Shown here: in pieces, positions 1 through 4,991 of the stretch
How the letters are laid out: the number at the start of each line of letters is the position of its first letter
Position numbering within the stretch: the stretch's first letter is position 1
Source: Parachlamydiales bacterium
GTDB taxonomy: Bacteria > Chlamydiota > Chlamydiia > Chlamydiales > Rhabdochlamydiaceae
Assembly (NCBI GenBank): GCA_020050965.1
Contig: JAGVJV010000293.1
Coordinates: forward strand, 1 to 5,798
Reading direction: 5' to 3'
DNA length: 5,798 nucleotides
Program-made: the position numbers and the translations under genes
Notes under the pieces: model-generated
Database searches by the model: none
Told to the model about the DNA's origin: nothing
What the model saw: the letters and a program-made list of their open reading frames with translations, nothing else

Positions 1-270
1 GGCAGCGCTATTTTAGGAGTACTCTGCTCTTGGCTGGGGAGTTTCCTATGGAACCGTGCCTCATTACGCCTGCCCGTCTCTTTGGCCGGCCAGCTGACGA
101 TTTTTGAGACTGTATTTGGCGTGCTGTTTGTCTACATTCTCCAAGGGCATCTTCCTCACTTATGGGAGGGGATCGGGATCGTCGTTTTGCTCTTTGCAGT
201 TATTTTTGGGATTCGGCGGTTTGTTCTTGTACCCACGATGAATCAAAAGTTGGCCGATGACCTAGAATAA
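1..270 (+). CDS. DMT-superfamily (EamA-type) transporter, C-terminal fragment
   Basis: Reading frame 1 is open from the first base of the window to TAA at 268-270, giving the last 89 residues of a membrane protein whose start lies upstream. Three hydrophobic stretches are visible (about residues 1-17, 34-52 and 60-77), followed by a short charged tail ending in DDLE. The pattern of a small-residue helix, then GQLTIFETVFGVLF, then a short polar link and a last helix rich in G, I, V and L resembles the end of the second EamA repeat. In that repeat a conserved E opens the ninth helix. Family members are inner-membrane exporters or permeases for metabolites; the substrate cannot be told from this fragment. 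A TTG at 82 is only an internal codon, since the frame continues upstream. The HAD gene follows 28 bp later on the same strand with no visible terminator between, so the two may share a transcript. The family call is moderate because only a third of the protein is present. Confidence 0.75.
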   Translation, partial: GSAILGVLCSWLGSFLWNRASLRLPVSLAGQLTIFETVFGVLFVYILQGHLPHLWEGIGIVVLLFAVIFGIRRFVLVPTMNQKLADDLE

Positions 271-298
271 AAAACCATTTTCAATAATAATATACCCT

Positions 299-997
299 AT
301 GTATCCAAAGGCAATTATCTTTGATTGTGATGGCACCTTAGTTGATAGTGAAGAGGTCCATTATTTAGGCTGGCGCTACGCTTTTGCTAAATTTGGATAT
401 GACTTGAGTGCTGAAGACTATACTACAAAATTTGCAGGACGGGGCGAACGCTTCGTAGCAGAGCGAGCCAATGATCTGACAGGTTATGATTGTGCCCAGG
501 AGATCCTCCGAGACAAGGTAGAGTATTTTCATCAAACGCAATTGAGAGGAATCGCTCCGATCGCTCCGACGATGGAATTTTTGCATCGTTTAGTTCAAGT
601 AAGGGAATTCCTAGGGCTGAAGCTCGCGGTGGCTTCTGGGGCCGGTAAACAAGAAATTCTGAGAAATTTAAGACATCATCAGATCGAGCCATTTTTTGAT
701 GTGATCCTTTCAGGCCAAGATGAATTGCACGAATACCAGGACCCGGAAGGGACCAATAAGCCTAAACCTTATGTCTATCAAAAGACTGCCAAACTTCTAG
801 GTGTAGCTCCTGAGGAGTGTATCGCCATCGAAGATAGCAGCCCAGGAGTAACCGCTGCAGTGACTGCCGGTTGCAAGACCATCGCCATCCCCAATCGCTA
901 CACAAAGGGTCAAGATTTTTCACATGCCCATTTCCACTTCGAGACTTTTGAAGGGATAGAAGTCCTCGATTTTTTTGAATTATTGCGATTGAGATAG
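299..997 (+). CDS. HAD-superfamily hydrolase (subfamily IA, phosphatase / beta-phosphoglucomutase-like)
   Basis: A complete 232-aa cytosolic enzyme carrying all four HAD motifs. Motif I is IIFDCDGTLVDSE at 7-18, with nucleophile D9 and acid/base D11. Motif II is the serine in VASGAG (S113). Motif III is the lysine in NKPKP (K154). Motif IV is IAIEDSSPGV (E178, D179, Mg2+ binding). A helical cap at about 16-85 follows motif I, as in subfamily IA enzymes acting on small phosphorylated metabolites such as sugar phosphates or phosphoglycolate. The exact substrate cannot be assigned. The loop before K154 (about 140-152, ELHEYQDPEGT) looks longer than usual. ATG at 299 is the only sensible start, as the DCDGT motif begins nine residues later, but no Shine-Dalgarno sequence is visible upstream. 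The 28-bp gap to the transporter suggests an operon. Its last 18 bp overlap the end of the converging ATPase gene. The alternative is a phosphoglycolate-phosphatase-like enzyme of the same fold. Confidence 0.93.
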   Translation: MYPKAIIFDCDGTLVDSEEVHYLGWRYAFAKFGYDLSAEDYTTKFAGRGERFVAERANDLTGYDCAQEILRDKVEYFHQTQLRGIAPIAPTMEFLHRLVQVREFLGLKLAVASGAGKQEILRNLRHHQIEPFFDVILSGQDELHEYQDPEGTNKPKPYVYQKTAKLLGVAPEECIAIEDSSPGVTAAVTAGCKTIAIPNRYTKGQDFSHAHFHFETFEGIEVLDFFELLRLR

Positions 998-2434
998 TGC
1001 GGGATCTTCTAGAAGATCTCTTAGATCTACTATGCGGTACAGGAGGGGACTTTCTTCTATTTTTGCCGATACTCCACCAATATGAAAAAGGGCTAGTGCT
1101 TTTCCAAAACCTTTGGGGATTGAGAGTCTGTTCGACTTTTCTTTTAATTCACCTAGGACAGATGAGTTCAATTCGTTTTTACTGAACTTAAACTCGCATA
1201 TAATTACGCTATTCATTTTAGTTTGAATCAAATAATCGATCTGGCAGCCCCTTCTTCTAGTAGTAGGAGTCTGAAAATAAGGGTTATCGCAAACTACTAC
1301 TGAAGGATCCAATCCTAACGCGTTAAAAAGAAAAAGTCGATTTGTCAGAAGCAGACTTTCAAGTTGGAAGCCAATAATCGAATCCCATCCAGGAAGTTTC
1401 CCTGTTGCAGCTTTTTTATATGAACCTTGCTCAATGAGATCTCGATAGGGTTCAACGTACTTGAGTTGAAACCTCAGAAAGCAATCGCTTAGTCGATAGA
1501 GTTTTTGTTTCCCGATTGATTCTGTTTTTAATGACCATTTATAGTGCTCCGAAATAAAACCTGCAGCTACTAAATTATTGAGATAATTGCTTAATGCCCC
1601 TCCTTCATCTAGCATTAAAAGATCTCGTATTTCCTGCCTTGTTTTCATTCCATCAACAAGAACTAATAAAATTTTACGGTATATTTCCCCTTTCTTTTCG
1701 AAGAGGTCGTGAAAGATTGTTTGAAATTCATTGATCAATTGATTTGCTGGTTCAAAACAAAGTGCATAAATATTTTGGTCTGCAGATTCTTTCGGGTCTA
1801 TTAGATCCAAATACCACGGAATTCCTCCCGTAATAGATAAGATCTTTAGAATTTCATAGGTCGATCCCATAAATCCTTTTTTTCGGAGAAAGGCGACTGA
1901 CTCTTGTATTGAAAGAGGCTTTAAATGGATAACCAATGTAATTCTTCCTACAAAACCTGTACTCTTAATAATATTTTTTTCAATCCAAGTTGAAATCGAA
2001 CCGCAAAGAATAAGAATTAATCCCTGCTTTTTACTTCCCTCCTGATCCCACCATGTTTTTAACGATCCTAAAAAACTAGGATCTAACCCTCCCATCCAGG
2101 AAATTTCATCAAATAGAACAATAACTTCCTCATTTTGAATCTTTGAACCAAGAAATCTGAAAGCATCCGACCAGGTTAAGAAGGTCACACGGGGCAGTCC
2201 CAATTGAACGCAAAGTTGATCTCCAAATTCATCCCTCTGTTTTTGTTCTGAAATCCCGGGAGATGGGGGAAGGCCTGATAAAGAGATCAATTTTTTGGAT
2301 TTAGCAAATTCTTCCACGAGAGTGCTTTTTCCTACTCTTCGTCTTCCTTTGATTATGACTAGGGAAGCCTTTTTTAATCTCCTTAAGCGCGATAGGCGAT
2401 TAAGTTCCTCTTTCCTTCCAAAAAAATAACTCAT
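980..2434 (-). CDS. AAA/STAND-like ATPase (ATPase_2) with C-terminal DUF234 PD-(D/E)XK nuclease-like domain
   Basis: A complete 484-aa protein. The N-terminal P-loop domain has a Walker A (GRRRVGKST, 30-38), a Walker B ending in DE (VIVLFDEISW, 104-113) and a sensor-1-like strand LILCGS (141-146). The glycine-rich segment around 203 (TGGIPWYL) and a winged-helix-like region (about 250-320) follow, as in the ATPase_2 (PF01637) family. The C-terminal third matches DUF234: GFQLES (E359), QIDYLI (D400) and IICEFKFS (E414, K416). These are the residues expected of a PD-(D/E)XK nuclease fold, so DNA cleavage or binding is plausible but unproven. Roles of this family are poorly known; many members are encoded by mobile or accessory DNA. 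ATG at 2434 is well supported by AAGGAG seven bases upstream. Composition is strikingly AT-rich: five sampled 60-bp lines total 97 G+C of 300, against 167 of 300 in the neighbouring helicase, which suggests lateral acquisition. It converges on and overlaps the HAD gene. Confidence 0.92.
   Translation of the reverse strand: MSYFFGRKEELNRLSRLRRLKKASLVIIKGRRRVGKSTLVEEFAKSKKLISLSGLPPSPGISEQKQRDEFGDQLCVQLGLPRVTFLTWSDAFRFLGSKIQNEEVIVLFDEISWMGGLDPSFLGSLKTWWDQEGSKKQGLILILCGSISTWIEKNIIKSTGFVGRITLVIHLKPLSIQESVAFLRKKGFMGSTYEILKILSITGGIPWYLDLIDPKESADQNIYALCFEPANQLINEFQTIFHDLFEKKGEIYRKILLVLVDGMKTRQEIRDLLMLDEGGALSNYLNNLVAAGFISEHYKWSLKTESIGKQKLYRLSDCFLRFQLKYVEPYRDLIEQGSYKKAATGKLPGWDSIIGFQLESLLLTNRLFLFNALGLDPSVVVCDNPYFQTPTTRRRGCQIDYLIQTKMNSVIICEFKFSKNELNSSVLGELKEKSNRLSIPKGFGKALALFHIGGVSAKIEESPLLYRIVDLRDLLEDPALSQSQ
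1003..1018. repeat. 16-bp perfect palindrome at the convergent gene ends
   Basis: GATCTTCTAGAAGATC is a perfect palindrome starting six bases after the HAD stop and lying inside the last codons of the ATPase gene (DLLED). As RNA it would form a 6-bp stem with a CTAG loop. No T run follows in either direction, so it is at best a weak bidirectional terminator. It may simply reflect codon choice. Confidence 0.4.
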
Positions 2435-2441
2435 TTCTATG

Positions 2442-2447
2442 CTCCTT
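2442..2447 (-). promoter_or_regulatory. Shine-Dalgarno of the ATPase/DUF234 gene
   Basis: On the minus strand AAGGAG lies seven bases before the ATG at 2434. It is the strongest ribosome-binding site for any start in the window and fixes this start. The helicase and HAD genes have no comparable site. Confidence 0.8.
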
Positions 2448-2454
2448 AATGATA

Positions 2455-2513
2455 CAAATGTAACATTTAGGATTTTTTTTTTTCAATGTTATATATCCTA
2501 AAATGTACATTTG
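2455..2513. repeat. Inverted repeat built from two AAATGT/ACATTT palindromes upstream of the ATPase gene
   Basis: Two 19-bp arms face each other: CAAATGTAACATTTAGGAT (2455-2473) and ATCCTAAAATGTACATTTG (2495-2513). They match at 16 of 19 positions, with the three mismatches together in the middle. The 21-bp spacer contains most of an 11-base T run on the plus strand (2473-2483). Each arm is itself palindromic: AAATGT-A-ACATTT at 2456-2468 and the perfect AAATGTACATTT at 2501-2512. The pair lies in the 119-bp gap between recQ and the ATPase gene, where the ATPase promoter must be if it has its own. A weak minus-strand -10 (TATAAC, plus-strand 2488-2493) lies between the two palindromes. Paired operators for a dimeric repressor are the simplest reading. 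Ends of a small relic element are another. It is not a normal terminator, as neither direction has a stem followed directly by a U run. Confidence 0.7.
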
Positions 2514-2553
2514 CAGCTTTTGGGAAAGTTGGTTGATAATTAAGGACTTGTGA

Positions 2554-4587
2554 TTAAATAAAGCCACTTTGCCCCAGGCGCCACTTCACTGCAGCTATCG
2601 TGAGGGGGATAAAGGGGTTGTCAAAGTACTTGCGCAGCGCCCGCGCCCCTTCCTTAATGGTCGCTCCAGAGCCGATATAGTCATCAAACAGGATCAGAGC
2701 TCCTTGAGGGATTTCAAAGAATTGCACCTGCATCTTTTGGTGCACGTTGTGGTGTCTCTGGTCGTTGTTGAGCAGCTCGCCTTGTCTTTTTTCGGGTTGG
2801 TCTTTCCAGGTCAGCAGATCGGCTAGGAGAGGGACGTTAAAATGGTCGGCAAGGGCCTTGGCATAGGCCATTTGGGCCTTCCAGGTCTTAGAGGGGACTG
2901 GGACGATGCCTCCGATCGGCCTCGGTAAAGTTTCGGCCTGTTTGAAGAGCAGCTCTAATAGCTCTTGGTCTACTTCTTCTGATTCTGCTCTGTGTTTCAT
3001 AAAGCGAGAAAAGAGGGGAGAGCGCATTTTGCCATCCAATAGGCTGAGGCCCGGTGAAATCGAACTTGTTCTTGCACCAGCAATCGGAACTGGGCGCATC
3101 GCAAGCCATCCTTGTGCGGCACTTGCATCGGGAAGAACGGGAGGCTCTCGATGCAGACAGATATCACATCGTCCACATGCTGTTGCAGCGAGATCACCAA
3201 GAGCGCTTCGCAAAAGGGCCATTCTGCATTCTTCTTTTTGTTCGGCATAGGCGAGGATTTTGCTGAGTTCTTCCGTCTTGACTAGATGCTGGGTTGTGTA
3301 GCGGCTTAAATCGAGCGATTTTTTTTGGCTTTCGGTGAAATAGACCTGCGTTCCTTTGAGGCTTTCCTTGCGCAAGAATTGCTGTTCCACAAGTTCTGCA
3401 AGGACAATTGTCACACGGGTGGGATGAAGACCGGTCAACCGTTTAATTGCCGTGAGGTGGGGCGGCTCTGCGGCAGATTCGACCGTTGTAAGGACTGACT
3501 GGAAATCGGCCTCGCTTGGCAGAGCAGAGTCGATGAAGTAGTCTTGCACTTTCCGATCGGCTGTGTCGTAGATCAAAATTCCTTCCGCTTTTTGACCATC
3601 GCGACCCGAGCGGCCCACCTCTTGGTAGTAGGAGGTGATGGATCCAGGAATGTCGAAATGGATGACGAAACGCAGGTCTTTCTTGTCGATTCCCATTCCG
3701 AGGGCTGTTGTCGCAGCGATCACTCTGTAGCTGTTTTTCGAAAAACCGTCTTGGATTTTCCGCTTTTCTTCCGACTCAAGGCCTGCATGGTAGGCGATGA
3801 TCGAAAGCCCCCGTAGCTGCAGATATTCGGCGACAAGCTCCGCATTTTCACGGGTCGCGCAGTAGATGAGGCCGTGTCCTGAGAGCTGTTGAATCAATTG
3901 CTCGCAGAGGGCGAGCTTGCTTGCGATTCCAACGACTGGCAACACCGAGAGGTGAATGTTGGGGCGATCCATTTTCTCGCGCCAGACAAAAACGGGCTCA
4001 TCAGGAGAGGAGAGCTGACCCGCAATGTCTTTTTCTGCGCGGCTATCTGCTGTTGCTGTGAGGCCGAGGATCTTGAGCTGGGGACGGGCCTCTTTGAGGG
4101 CGCGGCTAAATTTGAGGATGCACCGGTAGCTGGGCCTAAAATCGTGTCCCCAGGTGGAGATGCAGTGGGCCTCATCAATGACAAGTAGATTGATCGGTAG
4201 CTGCAGTAGAAAATCAAAACGATCGATGTGGTCGAGCTGTTCAGGAGAGGTGAAGAGGATTTGCACCTGGCCGGAGAGGACTTTGTTGCGAGCGATGGCA
4301 TTCTCTTCTTCAGTCTGGTCGCTGTTGATGGTTGTTGCAGTAATCTGAAAACGGTGAGTGAGCTGATCGATCTGATCGCGCATTAGGGCCAAAAGAGGGG
4401 AGACAACTAAAGTGAGGCCGCCGAGAAGACACGAGGGGAGTTGATAGAGAAGCGATTTGCCGTACCCTGTGGGCTGGATGCAGAGGAGCCGATTTTTTTC
4501 CATCAGGGCCTGCATCGCCTCAAGTTGCCCAGGGCGAAAGGCCTCCATCCCAAACTTTTCATGTAATAATGTGTGGAAATTGTCCAT
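2554..4587 (-). CDS. recQ: RecQ-family ATP-dependent DNA helicase, RqlH type with C-terminal phosphoribosyltransferase-like domain
   Basis: A complete 677-aa protein. The N-terminal helicase core carries QPTGYGKS (38-45, Walker A), DEAH (138-141), the RecQ aromatic-rich loop HCISTWGHDFRPSY (141-154), GLTATA (175-180) and motif VI QEVGRSGRDG (322-331). A four-cysteine zinc site follows (C454, C471, C474, C477). There is no HRDC domain. Instead residues about 550-677 look like a ComF-type phosphoribosyltransferase: IVPVPS (561-566), QGELL..QRHHNV (602-615) and a PRPP-loop-like ILFDDYIGSGATIKE (632-646). This order matches the RqlH clade described in mycobacteria, an ATP-driven 3'-to-5' DNA translocase/helicase. 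The expected role is cytosolic DNA unwinding in repair or recombination; the job of the transferase-like domain is unknown. The start is secure because an in-frame TAG lies 15 bases upstream and the protein opens with the usual RecQ F..FRPGQ segment. No clear Shine-Dalgarno is present. The sampled lines are about 56% G+C, the highest in the window. Confidence 0.96.
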   Translation of the reverse strand: MDNFHTLLHEKFGMEAFRPGQLEAMQALMEKNRLLCIQPTGYGKSLLYQLPSCLLGGLTLVVSPLLALMRDQIDQLTHRFQITATTINSDQTEEENAIARNKVLSGQVQILFTSPEQLDHIDRFDFLLQLPINLLVIDEAHCISTWGHDFRPSYRCILKFSRALKEARPQLKILGLTATADSRAEKDIAGQLSSPDEPVFVWREKMDRPNIHLSVLPVVGIASKLALCEQLIQQLSGHGLIYCATRENAELVAEYLQLRGLSIIAYHAGLESEEKRKIQDGFSKNSYRVIAATTALGMGIDKKDLRFVIHFDIPGSITSYYQEVGRSGRDGQKAEGILIYDTADRKVQDYFIDSALPSEADFQSVLTTVESAAEPPHLTAIKRLTGLHPTRVTIVLAELVEQQFLRKESLKGTQVYFTESQKKSLDLSRYTTQHLVKTEELSKILAYAEQKEECRMALLRSALGDLAATACGRCDICLHREPPVLPDASAAQGWLAMRPVPIAGARTSSISPGLSLLDGKMRSPLFSRFMKHRAESEEVDQELLELLFKQAETLPRPIGGIVPVPSKTWKAQMAYAKALADHFNVPLLADLLTWKDQPEKRQGELLNNDQRHHNVHQKMQVQFFEIPQGALILFDDYIGSGATIKEGARALRKYFDNPFIPLTIAAVKWRLGQSGFI

Positions 4588-4631
4588 GGGAATGAGTATC
4601 TACCGAATTTTCTATTTTTTCTAGTTTTTTC

Positions 4632-4661
4632 TTGAATTTTAATTGGCTGTATAAGTATAAT
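4632..4661 (+). promoter_or_regulatory. Sigma70-type promoter reading right toward the small ORF and terminal gene
   Basis: The -35 TTGAAT (4632-4637) and a perfect -10 TATAAT (4656-4661) are separated by 18 bp. An AT-rich tract with T runs lies just upstream (about 4597-4631), like an UP element. The predicted start is near 4667-4669. The resulting leader would run about 325 nt to the gene starting at 4992, with a short hairpin at its very 5' end, a possible small ORF and a larger hairpin. This is the best promoter match in the window. Confidence 0.65.
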
Positions 4662-4688
4662 TATAGAAAGCGCATTTGAAGCGCTAAA
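4660..4688 (-). promoter_or_regulatory. Candidate recQ promoter (leftward half of a divergent promoter)
   Basis: On the minus strand TATAAT (plus-strand 4660-4665) follows a weak -35, TTTAGC (plus-strand 4683-4688), with a 17-bp spacer. Transcription would start near 4653 and give recQ a leader of about 65 nt. The -10 is perfect but the -35 matches consensus poorly, so confidence is modest. The -10 overlaps the rightward -10 because TATAATTATA (4656-4665) is a perfect palindrome. Confidence 0.45.
4669..4685 (+). other. Short stem-loop at the 5' end of the rightward transcript
   Basis: AGCGC (4669-4673) and GCGCT (4681-4685) form a 5-bp GC-rich stem with the 7-nt loop ATTTGAA. It begins at the predicted transcription start and ends eight bases before the AGAGG ribosome-binding site. 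A 5'-terminal hairpin that stabilises the RNA is possible. It is small enough to arise by chance. Confidence 0.35.
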
Positions 4689-4703
4689 CAACAGAGGTTT
4701 ATT

Positions 4704-4820
4704 ATGAATATACAAATACCAGACAAGCCGAGAGCGAGTTGTTCTCATTCATCCATCCATCAAAAATCTTCCCTTCCTTTTATGCCCTTTCTTCTGGGTA
4801 TGTTTAGCCTGCTGGGCTAA
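4704..4820 (+). CDS. Possible 38-aa small protein or leader peptide
   Basis: An ATG at 4704 opens a 38-codon frame ending in TAA at 4818-4820. AGAGG at 4693-4697, six bases before the ATG, is a good ribosome-binding site, and a strong promoter lies about 40 bp further upstream. The peptide has a basic, serine-rich N-terminal half (six serines between residues 12 and 23: ASCSHSSIHQKSS). Its C-terminal half is hydrophobic (LPFMPFLLGMFSLLG), resembling a short membrane-associated tail. I do not recognise it. It could be a small membrane peptide, a regulatory leader peptide for the gene at 4992, or a chance frame in an untranslated leader. The promoter plus ribosome-binding site make it more than a random ORF, but with no homology the call stays weak. 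Confidence 0.4.
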   Translation: MNIQIPDKPRASCSHSSIHQKSSLPFMPFLLGMFSLLG

Positions 4821-4860
4821 CTCTCTTTTAATCTAACTACAGCTACTAATTACAGTTTTT

Positions 4861-4920
4861 TGGACATCAAGAGTCTTGCTCTTTGTCTTTAAAATTCATT
4901 TAAGTCTTTGACTCTGTCCA
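4861..4920 (+). other. Large hairpin in the leader upstream of the terminal gene
   Basis: TGGAC (4861-4865) pairs with GTCCA (4916-4920), and AGAGTC (4870-4875) pairs with GACTCT (4910-4915). This gives an 11-bp stem interrupted only by the 4-nt bulge ATCA. Inside, TTTAAA (4888-4893) can pair with TTTAAG (4899-4904) over a 5-nt loop. No U run follows, so it is not a standard intrinsic terminator. It lies between the small ORF stop (4820) and the start at 4992. A structured 5' leader with a regulatory role is possible. The same bases also hold a weak alternative promoter, with -35 TTGACT at 4908-4913 and a poor -10 TAAGAG at 4931-4936. Confidence 0.4.
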
Positions 4921-4933
4921 TAAAACGAAATAA

Positions 4934-4951
4934 GAGCGCTCGCCTTAAGGC
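4934..4951. repeat. Two adjacent perfect palindromes in the leader
   Basis: GAGCGCTC (4934-4941) is followed immediately by GCCTTAAGGC (4942-4951). Both are perfect palindromes about 40-55 bp before the start at 4992. They could be a protein-binding site or small RNA hairpins. No T run follows, so a terminator is unlikely. They are short, so chance is possible. The remaining 40 bp up to 4991 hold only the ribosome-binding site. Confidence 0.35.
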
Positions 4952-4991
4952 CTGCGACGTAAAGATTATTTTAAAAATTTATGGAGAACAT

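Noticed and set aside
997..1185. 62-codon plus-strand frame after the HAD gene
   Set aside because: It is antisense to the DUF234 domain coding sequence, has no ribosome-binding site, and the minus-strand protein is clearly the real one.
2455..2513. Inverted repeat plus T run as a transcription terminator
   Set aside because: The T run lies in the loop between the arms, not after the stem, in both directions.
980..2553. Insertion sequence carrying the ATPase gene
   Set aside because: No transposase, no matching terminal repeats at the two ends of the AT-rich block and no target-site duplication could be found by eye.
2906..3250. 114-codon plus-strand frame
   Set aside because: It is antisense to the zinc-site and linker region of recQ, with no ribosome-binding site and an implausible composition.
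3894..4301. 135-codon minus-strand frame
   Set aside because: It lies wholly inside recQ in another frame, is low-complexity serine-rich and matches no family.
4503..4748. 81-codon minus-strand frame spanning the recQ start
   Set aside because: Its last third is out-of-frame recQ and the rest is AT-rich spacer containing the promoters.
4750..4761. CATC tandem repeat (three copies)
   Set aside because: It is too short to be a meaningful repeat and lies inside the possible small ORF.
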